A stretch of 64,000 bases of DNA from NCBI GenBank assembly GCA_032173965.1, contig CM063284.1, positions 61,254,863-61,318,862 of the forward strand, given 5' to 3'. The notes under the pieces were generated by a model. That model was not told where the DNA came from. It saw only the letters and a program-made list of their open reading frames with translations, and made no database searches. Made by a program: the position numbers and the translations under genes. The DNA comes from Sitta carolinensis. Taxonomy: Eukaryota; Chordata; Aves; Passeriformes; Sittidae. Each line of letters begins with the position of its first letter. The first letter of the stretch is position 1. This document shows positions 1-12,209 of this stretch, piece after piece.

Positions 1-1286
1 AGTTTGGATGGTATCACTGCAGTGTTGCAATAAAGCTGCTTCAGACAACCACATACAGCTTAAATCACTCACTGTCTACAGACTCTTGCAGGCACTCTGG
101 ACTGTGCTGCTGAAGAACTGCTCTCAGAGGTCCAAAGAAGACACTGAAAGAGATTTAAAGGTCCATTTTAGTCTGATGTCACCAGGAGCCAAAGGTGCTA
201 AACACCTCAAAAGCCTGGGCTCCCACTCACATGCCTTTGGTCCTCATCTCTTGAAGCAGACTGGACAAGGATCATTTTGGTGACTAAGATCCAGTCCCTA
301 AAAAATGAGGAGGGATAGCCAGACATAAACACTGGCATTTCTAAGAGACACAAAGTGGTCACCTAAAGCTCTAGGCCTAGACAAATACACTTCCCACACT
401 GAGAATATCTGAATCAACATGTGCGTAGGGAATGCTCTCTCTCCAGATCCATCTTTGACTGCAAGTTTTAATTTCGACTGGAACATAAAGGGTGTTCTCA
501 TCATGTTTAAGAACATTTAAGAATGTCTTTCTCAAGTTTACAGGTAACCTGAAGCCAGGGTGGTTACAGGCATATTGGATCCCACACCTTGGCAGAGGAT
601 TATTTCTGCACATGTTTCAGGACAGCTCAGCACTAAAGACTTATAAGGGGAGAGGAAAAAAAATTATGATCCTGCAAAAATTTGCTTGGATCACTTGAAG
701 GTTTCAAAGATTTCTTAAAGCTGTCAATGAGCACAAGCAAATTGATTGGTATAAAAGTAGGTCTCAAGTCTTTGCCTGTCTAGACATAAAGCTTCTTTCA
801 CTAAAATGAAGCATGAGGGAAGACAAGAGAGTCTCTTAAAACAAGAATTTCTTCAATCTGTGCATTACTGTAATTCTACTACAGTCTTAAATGCTCTCAG
901 ATTAATGGTGCTTGTGACAGTGCAAGCTTGCATAATCTGAAACAGAACTGAGCCCTCCCTGAACCTTACTGGCTCCTTTATAGCCTTCTACTTGCATCTG
1001 ACAGTGTAGGACACATTCCAAAGAAAATGAGGATAGCTCCTTGTCCTGGTTACCTACTGCTTTTTTAACACCTTGATATAAAAGTTAATAGCAAAATAGA
1101 TGGTGCATTTTGTTAGCAGAGCCCTGCCCCAACAACCCCCTAATGATAGTGCAATTATACAAGTGTTCATTTAAGTACATTTCCCCTGGCATCTCCAATA
1201 TATGATTTTTAAGAAAAAAAAAATATTTAAAATTTTAATTTCCTCCAGAAGCATAAAGTCATTCAATACTTTTTCCTCTCCTTCAG
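1..1286. other. unique noncoding stretch
   Basis: AT-rich sequence with only short frames, none recognisable. It ends in a pyrimidine-rich tract that leads into the exon-like segment at 1287. I see no repeat family in it. Confidence 0.5.
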
Positions 1287-1379
1287 GTTAGCTTTCATCA
1301 TTGCAGATACAGCTACAAGTACTTATCTGAAGTTTTCTTGCTTGCTGAACTGCTGGAGCCATTCAGGATACATTTTCAG
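1287..1379 (+). other. candidate internal exon, 93 nt
   Basis: I do not recognise a product. The segment follows a pyrimidine-rich tract ending in CCTTCAG (through 1286), which looks like a good 3' splice acceptor. It ends in CAG followed by GTAAGG (1380-1385), a near-consensus donor. It is 93 nt, a multiple of three. Frame 1 is open over all 31 codons, starting VSFHHC and ending RIHFQ; frame 2 is also open. Both splice borders plus an open phase-0 frame are what an internal coding exon would show. Short segments like this also arise by chance and it was found by eye, so it could equally be a noncoding RNA exon or coincidence. Confidence 0.25.
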
Positions 1380-3800
1380 GTAAGGTAAATCTATTAATCA
1401 GACGCAAAAGCACTAGGGAAACGTATTTTAAAATGACAAATACTTTTTGGTAGCAGTCGCTCAGATTACTTCCCCAAATCCGTCTTTTTGCAGTTAGCAT
1501 GCCTCATGCACCAGCCTGCCCGCTCCCCATATGTCTCTATGTTATTATTAATGCAGACTGCAGTTCCACAAAGGTGTTCTGGGTGGAACTTGGCCCGGAG
1601 ACCTTGGTCGGAGGGAAACTGTAAACCCTGGCCTCTTGGAAAGGGCAGTGTTCCCCCGCTCCCGCTCCAAGCCCTGCAGTGAGTGCCTGGGCAGCCCGGG
1701 CAGCAGGGCAGCTGCCGGGACCCTGCCAGGAAACGCCGGGCTGGGCCCCAAAGGTTGAGTTACTGACACTGGCCAGCTGCTCCTCGTGTGGAAGAACTTC
1801 CACACCTGCCTCTTGCCTTACAAATACAGGTATTGTGAATAATACAGTTCAGCCAATAAATAAAGGTAGTGCGTTGAGATGAAAAGAAACATCTTCCATT
1901 TTTAAGCTTCGTTCAGAACAACTTGAAAAAGGTAGACGGCCACGTCATCTTAAAAGAAAGGGAAAGTAATTGGGGGAAAAAGAATCCACAGCCACAGTAC
2001 ATGAAGCAGACCGTGAAAGCCATCTGACCTGTCATTTGAATCCTCCTTTGAATCAAAGAACTATGTTAACAATAACTGCAATGAAATTAGACTTATTATG
2101 CATGCATGAGCAATGAACACACCCACACCCCACCCCACCCCCAAAAAAAAATCTACTATGGTAGCACTAGAGGTTAAGAAAAAGAAAGTGAAAGCTTGTA
2201 AAAGATGTATCAAATGTGGCAAGCACAAGAGGAAGACACCTCCCAGCAGTTTGAGGTGTCAGAGTAAGAACTTCAGAAAAACCTGCTATGGTTACAGAGG
2301 TAGTTTATTACCAAAGATAACATTCCTCACCGAGTTTAAGGTCAATATAAGACATAAACCATAAAGTGATCATATGCCTAAAAAGACATTAACAAGCATC
2401 AAAAACTTGTAGTTAATACTTTCCTGTATCAAACAGGACACCCATCAAAGGATGCTGCAGTAGGTTGCTAAAAATATAAAGGTGCACACAGGTGACAGAA
2501 GGTCATGCCAGTGAGCTGCAGGAATTCTTTGCATCCCTGTTTGCTATAAACTCAAGGAGGTTCCCTTCTTGTAAGCCCTTTATACAGCATACATTGGAGG
2601 GATCATTGAAAATTATATACCAGTTTGTTTCTAAAAATGAGAAAATAGAACAAATAGAAAACTAAGTTGTAACAATTTCAAAGGTTAACAACTAGGATTA
2701 GTGTGAATGGCAAAGAGAAGACAAATAAGTGAACTCTCTAAAATCATGAATAACAATGACAGGTCTAGTAGGGAATGGAAGAATTTTGTAGCATGGGAGG
2801 CAGTTAACAAGGATGCATCAAATTGTTATCTGTTTGGAAACAAAGGACACCAAAAATATTTCTTCATACAGCATGGTGGTAACTTTGAACCTGTTTGCCA
2901 CAAAAGCCTGTGGTTTGTAGAATTTGACATGAGTTAACACGGACAAACTCACCCATTGGTGCTTGTTAAATAGAAAGACTGATTCTGACTTTGGAAGTCA
3001 GATTGCAAGAAATTCAGAATATAAGGCAGGTAGCTATCACTACATGATTGTTATTTAATTATTATCTTTAGTAATTACCCTCCGTTTTTGACCACATTTT
3101 TGTCACTTTTGGAGCCAGAATACTAGGCTACATGTATCTTTTTCAGCCTGAGTTGAAAAATGATTAATATATAAAATGTTTTTTTTATATTTGTCTATAA
3201 AAGAAATCCCCACATAGTATGAACTACTCAGGATTCACCCACTTCTATAGATCTGTAACAAGTCACAGCAGATGAAAACACCCCCAGAACACTCCATGTT
3301 GGCTGACACAGCAAAATTGGAAATCCAACCTCACAAAGCACAGTTTTCAGTGAGCTCATTGCACACAAGACTGTCAATTGACCATTTACTGAGCTTTCTG
3401 TGCACTGACCTTTACCAAAAGGGAAAGAGAAAAGAGAAGCAATGGTACAGGGTCTGCAGTCTCCCTTTCCTGCAGCCCTTTGCTTACAGGGGTTTTTCTA
3501 GGATTTACGTAATGAAGTGATGAAGTGAGGCCAGGAAACTGTGGGACCTTCAGCTTTCATTTTTATGGATCATTTTCAGTAGAAGACTCAGCTGAAATAT
3601 TCTGTTCCCTTTTTCCCAAGAAAATAGCCCTGATGGTACATGATTCTTCTACAATATTTCACAGTGAAATCTCTGAGACTTATATAGCTCACCCCTAGTT
3701 GTCTCACCTAGACTTTCTTTCACTCCAACTTCTAGGTCAAATAACTGCATCAAGTAATTTAAATAATAAATAATTAATAAGAAACATTTTGCTTCGAACA
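1380..3800. other. unique noncoding stretch with a possible LINE relic
   Basis: Mostly unique AT-rich DNA. At 1680-1760 a short GC-rich patch appears. Around 2490-2545 one + strand frame reads ELQEFFASLF, similar to a segment of CR1-type ORF2 proteins, so a very old LINE fragment is possible. A frame starting at 2113 is lysine-rich because it runs through an A/C-rich tract; I do not take it as a gene. Confidence 0.35.
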
Positions 3801-3820
3801 TTTTTTTTTTTTTTTTTTTT
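3801..3820. repeat. T homopolymer, 20 bp
   Basis: An uninterrupted run of 20 T on the + strand. On the minus strand it would be a poly(A) tract, but I see no recognisable retroposed sequence next to it. Confidence 0.9.
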
Positions 3821-6800
3821 GCATTTTCAACCACTGAAGCAGCAGAACTGCAGTCATTTAGTAAATACCATAACTTAAAGTTAACCAGTAATTTTTTTTC
3901 AGGACATATACAGAGAGAGAGAGTTTTTCTGTTGTGATGCAATTCCCTAATGATTCATAGTTAACATATTAGTTTGCCTTCTATATAACCTTGAGAAAAA
4001 TACAAAACATATTTCATTATTTTATGAGATATGTAAACATGCAAAAGTTTCCTGTTGTTTTAAGGAATGACTTCTGTAAGCAGTTATCTATAGTACATCT
4101 AAATTAAATAGCCACATTAGAAGGAAGAGAAGCCATTTTGTATTCAGTCATTAAAGAGAATCAGGAACAGTTGCTAAAATAATGTATCCCCATTATTCAT
4201 TACTATTATACTTTACTTGTAGGAATAGATACCTCATAAGGATTGTACCAGGACTAAAGATGGTAATGAATGATTAAAGAAGGGAGCAGATGCAAAGGGC
4301 AAGTAGAACAAGAATACCTCATTCCTTTTTTTTCTGAGAACATTTATGTGTTGTCCTTCATTCTCTTGCACTGAATTGTGCTTTATGATCTCTGCCATAT
4401 AATGGGCTGAACTAGGACTGGATTTGGACTCTTTCCAATCTTGTGGAAAGCTGTCATTCTTAAACTGTGACAAAATAATAGAAAACTTGACAAATTTTAT
4501 TAAATAATAATAATGATAATAATGTCAAAAGAAATATTTCATTTAGGTGATCTTCAAAGCATTTCAACTGTACTTATGTCTTATAACTAAAAGCCATTTA
4601 ACAGAAAAAACAAAATATTTAATTTGATGTGTCAAAATCTTGTTTTATAAAACTAATTTTTCTATGGCCTTGAAATCTGATTTGACCTATTTCTGACAAA
4701 GTTTTGGCTAAGACAAATAGAGGCATTTTTGGATGCAACTCATTTTGTCAAAAAGCTCTAAGCTAGCTTTGCTGTTCATGATAGTCTGTACAAATATCAC
4801 AGGAAACTTCTGGTATACACAAAGGCTTAATCAGCTGGAACTTGAATAACACGCAGACACGTATCTAACTGATCCCCAGCTGACTAGGAAATCTGTGTCC
4901 CATATGCTGTTGAAAAAGGGAGGTCATAAAATTTAATTAGATGGGAGAAAGAATTGGAGCTTGGTTTCCTGGGATGTTTATTTGTTTGGTTTTTTATATC
5001 ATCATCCTTTTTTTTTGTTGTTGTTGTTTTTTACTTTATATGTCTATTCAAACCCCATATATTCACCTAATCCACAGATTGCTCTCCTGTTCACAAGGTT
5101 TGTACCTTACACTACCTAAATTCACTGAGAATTTTATTTGCATCCCAAGAATTCAGGTCACAGAGAAACCACCTTAAGAACCCAGGAGATGAGTAAACCC
5201 CTTATGGGCACACATGCTAGCCTGCCTGGGAAATTATCACACAATCATTTTTACTGAAAATGAATATTTTGCAAATGAATAAATCAGTGTCTTTCAGTCA
5301 CAGCTGTCAACAGACTCCTCATTTTCTTTTTCTTCCTAGCAGAAGGGCACAGTTTTAGGTAGGAAATCAAAGCTCCCTGACTATTCATAGGTAAATTTGC
5401 ACAGATCTCTTGTAAAAAGCTCACAGACCTCCTGAATCCATGGACTACATATGGAAAGCAACACTAGTGCTACAAACTTGTTTCCACATAGGAACTCCTC
5501 ACAATGCACAAAGACTGTGAAATACCTTTTCACTGCTTTCAAAAAAATCCATCTATTTCAAGTACAGTTACTTTCTGGTTACAAACACAGGCCTGTGTTT
5601 CTAAGTGACTTGTCCAAGTGACAATGGGAGATCTTTGGATTATGATTAGAAAGCTGATTGTCTGATTAGTCCTGTATTTTCTATTTCAAATTCCAGAGAT
5701 TCTACTCAACCACGCTGAGAAAATTTTCCACCCGCTCAATGAAGAATTGTCCTGGTGGTGCAAAATAGAAATGTTGCTACATTTCTTGGGCATAATGAAG
5801 TGTTCATGGCACCAGCAGAGACTTTGACTTAACACTTAAGCCTTAATAAGGTTACCTTTTAGGGTGGTAGGAAAGCAAGCAAAGAGCCTGGTGTGCTCTG
5901 CCAGAGCAGCTTTATCCCCACTGCAGTGGCAGTCCAGGGGATTACCAGCTGCAGCTGCCTGCCTTCAGCAGGGCGGGATGCCAGCCCTCAGCTGCTCCCC
6001 TTGCTCTCCTGACTGCAGAACGTGTACAAACACAGTTGGGTCTCCTTATGACATCTGCACTTAAAAAGCAAGAGGAAAATGCTGGGCCTGGAAAAGACCA
6101 TCTCCCTGATGGCGGGACACAAACAGTTACTAAGCTGTCCTCTAGCAAATCTAACCACAGTCGTCCCTGCACTGAACCAGGTGCAAGAGTCAGTTTGGGA
6201 TAAAAATAATCAGATCATTTTTGGGAATGTGGCAGGGCAGGATCCAGGTTCTTGGCTCCATAAACAATTCTACAAGAGCTAAAGGAGGGCATAGGCTGGG
6301 AATGAGCAGCTGGGGGCTGTTAAGATGTCATTGTCAGTGAATGGCACCGCTTCCCTGAATTTTCACTATAACAGAGCTTGAGTGTTCAGATAATCAGCCA
6401 CGACATCTGAGATGTGGGAGCAGATGGGCCAATACCTGCTTAGAGTGCTCTAGTTTGAGTCACTGAAAAGGACATCTGCCTGTGCTCTCAGGCCGGGTGC
6501 CTCAGCAACCCCACTGCAGCTGGGCAGCATCTTCTGTGTGTTTATGAGAGGGTATTTCTCAGAAGCCTGTACTCTTAGTGCTATTTTGAACGAATTTTCA
6601 CAATGCAGCCAAAACCCCTCATGCTCTTAAAATGGAGTGAATATTGAGCCCTTGTTGCAACACAAGAAGGTACTGCAGCTCCCCAGAAAAACAGCTGCAA
6701 GAATGTTTTTAAGATGCCAGCAACCTTTTCCTTGTTCAACCAAATAATAGTATCTGAAACCTTTTACTCTGAGGCACACAAGTTTTCGAGACTTCAGCCT

Positions 6801-8015
6801 TCAGAAAGAAAACTTAGCACAGTTAGTGACTTCTGAAATCCCTGAAGACAAATATTGGACACCTGTGGCTACATTATCCTTACATCTAAAAATTTGTCCC
6901 ATTGTTTTCCTTGTGTAAAGTTCCAGGCTCATCACGTTTTTGTCAGTAACACTCGGGCCAGCATACAACACCAGAAGCATATAGAAATGACTAATTTGAA
7001 AGGGTTGAATAAAAGGCACTAAAAAACTAATCCAGAAATAAATCACTGCTTAAGAATTATTGTTTTATTTGCTTGTCATTAGACATCTGTTCACAGGCAA
7101 TGAAAAATTTCCCCTTTGTGCCTGGGCTTAATAGTGTCAACTTTGCAGTGATGCCTTCTTCTTCCTCATTGTTTTCACTTGGTTTCTAGGGCAAACAAAA
7201 CCTTATTTATTTTGCTTTTTAGCCCTTTAATAAATTAACGCTGTTTTTGAGTTAGAAGTAAATAACTGCGCAGTATGGAAATTTCTATCCAGCAAGCCTC
7301 AGAACATAACTAAGATCATTATATGCACCGTATCAAACTCTTTCCTGCTCCGTTGTGCCCTCCCTCTCCCCACTTGGGTAATCCTCAGAATTCTGTGGTG
7401 ACTGAGTAGAATTGGAGGCCAAGTTTTGTCCTGAAAATATGTGGGGCTAGCCCTCCTCTTCCTCCCCTCTCCCTGTCATCTGCTGACATTTCCAGGCGAC
7501 AGTGTACTGAATCTGAACTGTTTCTTTTGCTGGAAATGCCATCTGTGAGGTGGCAGCTGGGGTGGGAGGGAAGGCACATAGCAAATGAACAGTGATAAAT
7601 ATAGACAGTAGACTAAATTAGGGGAAGTTCCACTTTTTTCCAGTGTTACGGACCTTTGCATGCTTCCATTAAGTGGATACAGCTTCTCTTCAACTGGTGT
7701 TTGAACAGCTGTATTGATTAGCAAGAGAGCAAAGTTGGAACATTGGAACAGAGATGTCAAGCAAGCCAGTTTGGGCAAAATGCTAAGACTACTGAAATTT
7801 CCTAAGTCATTCATGGTTCCACTCCATTTCTATCACATTACACTATCCTGGAACTAGCAAGGGGGGAGAAAAAGAAGATGAGCATGTGTATTGTTAAAAG
7901 GAATATGTCATAAATCATCCAAAATAAAAAATCAGTAAGGATCTGAAGGGAACATTTCTTGTAGAGCAGAGATAAAACCAATGTCCAGATCACTGGCAAC
8001 TGAACATGAATTCTA

Positions 8016-8016
<1 letters not shown>
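3821..8016. other. unique noncoding stretch
   Basis: AT-rich unique sequence with scattered short frames. A moderately GC-rich patch lies near 5880-6030. A strong pyrimidine tract with tandem TAG/CAG acceptors lies at 5321-5342 (see findings). I recognise no gene or named repeat. Confidence 0.45.

Positions 8017-8061
<45 letters not shown>
8017..8061. repeat. A homopolymer, 45 bp
   Basis: Forty-five consecutive A with no interruption. It could be the tail of a recent retroposed copy, but the upstream bases are not a family I recognise and I see no clear target-site duplication. A tract this long is also prone to assembly or length error. Confidence 0.9.
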
Positions 8062-8064
<3 letters not shown>

Positions 8065-8274
8065 GGCATAATATTTTAATTTCTCATTTTAATACTCAAA
8101 AGGACCACTTACATTTGAATCATCTTTTTCCCTGCATTACAGAAAGAATAATTAAATAATTAAAACTTCATCTTAAGACATTAAATCCTGTAAATAAGAT
8201 GACATCACAGGAAACTCTAGAGATTGAAATTTTGCTCATATTTCTTCACTAGAAGATTGCTAACAGCATCTTGT

Positions 8275-8630
8275 CTACACAGAAATACAGAAGGCTAGGG
8301 TTGGAAGGGACCTCTGGAGATTTTCGGGTCCAACCCCTCTCAAAGCGGGGTCCAAAAGGTAGCAGGTTGCTCAGGGCCAAATCCAGTTGTATTTTGAACT
8401 ATCTCCAAAGACACAGACTTCGCTTCTCTCTGATTCAGAGTTTGATTACCCTCACAGGATAAAATTTTCTTCTTCTGTTTAATGGAATTCTCTTTGTTTC
8501 AATTCATGCCCACTGCCTCCTACATTATCCTGGATACCAGTGAGAAAGGAATAGTTCTGTCTTCTTTGCACCATCCTGTATTTATATACATGGATAAGAT
8601 CCCACCTAAGCCATCTCTTCTCAAGGATAA
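8275..8630 (-). mobile_element. CR1 LINE 3' fragment
   Basis: The + strand shows the reverse complement of a CR1 3' end: a GGTTGGAAGGGACCTCTGGA core, then 'GGTCCAACCCCTCTCAAAGC' and 'GGTTGCTCAGGGCC'. Further on come 'CATGCCCACTGCCTCCT' and 'GATAAGATCCCACCTAAGCC', leading to 'TCTCTTCTCAAGGA'. The element therefore points to the minus strand. CR1 is a non-LTR retrotransposon of sauropsids whose copies are usually 5'-truncated and lack a poly(A) tail. This one holds only terminal and untranslated sequence and is diverged. I am confident of the family but not of the subfamily; ends are approximate. Confidence 0.85.
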
Positions 8631-8753
8631 CATATTAGTAAAACATTAAAAAATATTTAAACATATATGCTTACTTTGAAATCACTTCAGGAATATCTGC
8701 CCTGATTTATCAATGGTTTTCACACTGAATACAGCTTCCAAGATATCTTTTAG

Positions 8754-8833
8754 GCAAGTGCCAATGTTGTTAGAAGTTTCATGAACTGGAGAAGATTTTA
8801 TTTAAGCAAAGTGTTCTTTCAAACTATACCTTG
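8754..8833 (+). other. candidate exon, 80 nt
   Basis: The segment sits between a short pyrimidine stretch ending CTTTTAG (through 8753) and a strong donor, TTG followed by GTAAGTA (from 8834). One frame is open throughout and begins ASANVV. The acceptor is only moderate and the length is not a multiple of three, so this is weaker than the 1287 and 30651 candidates. A second strong acceptor, CTTCTCTTCCTTTCAG, ends at 8871. That is too close to the donor for a normal intron and could serve another exon. No product recognised. Confidence 0.15.
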
Positions 8834-11800
8834 GTAAGTAATTTGGTAAGACATTCTTCTCTTCCTTTCAGCGTTCAATTAGAATAGACACATATTTCAA
8901 CTTTTTTTTTTTATCTCACTCCTGGGGTTTTTCTAAAGTTCATTAATTTTAAGAGCAAACTATCACAAGAAGTGAGCTGGATCCTTGAGCAAGCCAACAG
9001 CTGCAGTACACCTGAAGGAACTAAGCCACACAGCAGTCTTTTAGTGCATTTTAATTTATGTAAGTTGGATTCATGTCGCAAATTCACTTGATTCACCTTA
9101 ACTTTCTTGGCGGACTTTATTTATGCATTGCTTGGAAGTAAAGGTTCCATGTTCCAAGACTTGATGAGAGAGAAAGGGCATGTCACACCAGCAAAAAATT
9201 CAGCTGATGTTGGCTCACTTCAGCAAAATCTGTGTAATCAAAAGTCTAAAACTACATACACATGTCAGTTGTAATAATCTTGTCATTCTATTCTCTCTTC
9301 AGATTTCCTAAAATGCAGTCCTCTGTGGCAGTAATATTTACCTATAGTGCAAGATAAGACTTTTTCTGTTATGATAATGCACAGATTTCTTATATCTTCA
9401 TTTAGGCCTCAAACCTTTTAAAGCTGATACCCATGCTGATAAACAGGTTTCTCAACAGACAGCATGAAGTTCATATCACCGGTAGTACATATCTCATCTG
9501 GGTGTGGAAAACCACACGGTAGCTACCCGTACAGGTTGCAGTTCCATGTTTCCCCTTCAGGTGACATGCCAGCTCCCTCCTCCTGCTGGTAGAACCGACC
9601 CCCCTCTATCCTTGCGCCACTTTTGACACTCACCACTGAGAAATATTTCTGCATGGTTGCCCCCAAAAGAAACCACAAGGTCTCTCTCTGCTGGGTCAGA
9701 TTCCTGATGCCTTAGCACACTGAAACACTTCAGTGACCAGGGTCAGTCAGCACCCAGCCAAGCCACAGTGTCAAGAGCTGACTGTCTTTGCACTCTGAAT
9801 GACATTCCTGGAATTTTCCAAGGGTATTGGGAAAGTGAGCAGGAAGTGTCCTGGTCTAAAAATGGGTCCCCAATGCTCAGAGAGCCAGCTGAAACAAGGA
9901 TTTATAAACCCTGGTAGAGTGTTAGAGCAAAGGATCTGTTTATTTGAAATACAGGCCACAAATATATTTTTATGTAAGTTTTGGAGGCTCATTTTTGAAA
10001 GCAAATCATACTTCCAGAATTTTCTAAACATATACTATTATGCATAATTATTCTCTACAGTGTCCATGATGGATTAGTAAACAAAGGTGAGCTAACATGC
10101 ATCACATAAAAATGAAGAATTACCCACACCTCCAGTTTTCATGGGAGATGTATTACAACCATTCAGACAATTCCTGTGGGCTCACTTTCTGGCCTTGGTG
10201 AAGCAGATTTCTTTGTTCCTTGCAGTTTACCTTAAAATCTTTCAATTTGATTAAGAACTTACAATTTTTCTCAAGGAAGAACCTGGAACCACAGGTCATC
10301 TGCAATAAATTCGAAAAAGGTTTTTCACCACTTCCAGTGAGTGGTTCACAGAACAGTAAATAAAGCACAGCAGATTATTATGATATCTTAAGAATATTCA
10401 ATCACATTGTTTTGCATAAAAATCTACAGGAACTCTTAAGGTGTCAAAGAAGCATCTGAATTTTAGTTAAATAAAATTAACTTTACAAAACCCACTGTGT
10501 CCTTAGTCTATTAATTTTTCAGGTATCTTGAAATTTAAGACCTCTCCCCACCAAAAAAAATCAAATACACTCCTAAAAATATAAAGTTTATTAACCCATT
10601 TAAGGTTATGTATGAAAATGGAGAAACTGCATGACTGATGATGTGTAACTAAGGGAGAACCATTTGAGTGAACTGGTTCTTATTCTTGAATGATTCATGC
10701 AGTTCATATACTCCCCAAAAGGGAAATGGAGTCAACATAATGCATGAGGATCAGATTTTGATTATCCAAGGCCATTTATACCACATCAGAGACCTTCAGC
10801 ATGCACTTACACAAACTCCACAGTTTCTGCAAGAAAGCAGGAGTACTACATGTATCCTAATTTTCTTGAACTCTTTTCTGACACAAAAGCTTTTGTGCTC
10901 AGCAAACATTTTCCTGTATCTTGCTGTTTGTGGATCTATTTATTTATTTTAAGTGGCAGAAACTATACATGTTTTGTTCTTAAAGAGATATTTGCCAATT
11001 CAAAAATGGAGGGATGATTGAGCTGGATAACTAGTTTAATAATGAATGGATTTGGTAAGAAAGCAACTTATTGAAATGGCCACAGATATTTTCATTGAGG
11101 TCCCAATGGACTTTATGCCTCCTCTCCTGTCGGAACCTCTCATGGACGGTCTTGTTTCCATCTCAACCATCCAAAGTTACTTATTTCTAACTAAAATGCT
11201 GTATGTGATGGATAACTGGGAGAATGACAATATTTAAAAAAGAGGCAAATTGCATTTTTAGTTGTGAAGAATGAGCCTGCTTTTGAACATCTTACAGGAG
11301 CAGTATAGCACTGTTTCTTCTTTCATAGCATCCCTCCCCACCAGTATTTTCTGTGCTGGAAAAAAATAAAGCAGCATTCTTTCTATGTTACAGGCAGAGC
11401 TCTTAAAAACCCACCAACCCAAACAAAATATGCCCCACCAAAACAAAAGCCCCCAAACAGCATCCATTCTTATTCTGGGGAAGATCTTAATGGCAATATA
11501 ATTTCCCTGGAAGAAAAACTTCTCAAGATTTTCAGTAAGTATTTTGGATTCCTGGGAAAGAAAGATGAAAGCCCTCATACCCCAGAGCAGGAATATTGAC
11601 TGCATAGCACACTTCCCCAAACACTGGAGACTATTCTTTGCTGTACACTTGCAGGCATGATAAGGAGTAAGGAGTAGGACGACAGTCTGCTTCCTTTCTG
11701 ATAGTGGTGTTTGAGAAACATCCATGTTTCCTGGGATGGGTTACACAGGTATATGGTAGCACAGCAGCCACTGCAGACATGCAGGAAGAAAACAGCTCAG

Positions 11801-12076
11801 TGAAACCAAATGCCTCAGTGTGACTCTTCCAGACCTTCCTGGCTCTGACCTCTGCAAGTACAGTGCAGCCCTCACACAATTACACGTAAAGCAGATTTTT
11901 GTATTAAAGGAAGACATTAGAGATGGATTTGGACTTTTGTTCAGCCTCCTGCCACCAATGTGCACTGTGATTGCCAGGCACAGAAAACATAGCCCACTTG
12001 TTTACATTTTCTTCTTTCATGAGCCAGAAAGTTCACATGATGTGCTAGCAGTAGTTTAGAAGTGGATGAATTAGTG

Positions 12077-12108
12077 AATGAATAAGCTTTTAATGTAATG
12101 AATAAGCT
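12077..12108. repeat. 12-bp direct repeat, two copies
   Basis: AATGAATAAGCT occurs at 12077-12088 and again at 12097-12108, twenty bases apart. This is probably a small local duplication. Confidence 0.7.
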
Positions 12109-12140
12109 GTCATTCAAAGACTGATTTTTTAAAGTATAAT

Positions 12141-12209
12141 TTTCCTTTCCCTTTCTCCTTTCCTTTCCCTTTCCCTTTCCCTTTCCCTTTCCCTTTCCCT
12201 TTCCCTTTC
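12141..12209. repeat. CTTTCC hexanucleotide/polypyrimidine microsatellite
   Basis: About 69 bp of almost pure pyrimidine. It starts slightly irregular and becomes perfect CCCTTT/CTTTCC units toward the 3' end. The tract runs directly into AACAG then GTGTAC, so on the + strand it resembles an extreme polypyrimidine tract with a splice acceptor. As purine-pyrimidine mirror sequence it could also form triplex DNA. Confidence 0.9.

Larger units (their letters stand above)
8631..12140. other. unique noncoding stretch
   Basis: Unique AT-rich sequence with candidate splice borders at 8754-8833 and 10061-10086. A 155-codon minus-strand ATG frame at 11258-11725 encodes a Trp/Phe-rich hydrophobic stretch, but that part lies over an A/C-rich low-complexity tract (about 11405-11460). 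I do not call it a gene. Confidence 0.45.

Noticed and set aside
2113..2364. Lysine/cysteine-rich frame that resembles a small basic protein
   Set aside because: The start lies in an A/C-rich tract, the cysteines do not form a zinc-finger pattern I recognise, and there is no other support.
10061..10086. 26-nt microexon-like segment (TTCTCTACAG ... CAAAG/GTGAGC)
   Set aside because: Too short, not a multiple of three, and the acceptor is moderate. It illustrates how often such patterns arise by chance in this window.
11258..11725. 155-codon minus-strand ATG frame with a Trp/Phe-rich hydrophobic stretch
   Set aside because: The hydrophobic segment is the antisense of an A/C-rich low-complexity tract (about 11405-11460). 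No domain, splice context or family similarity supports it.
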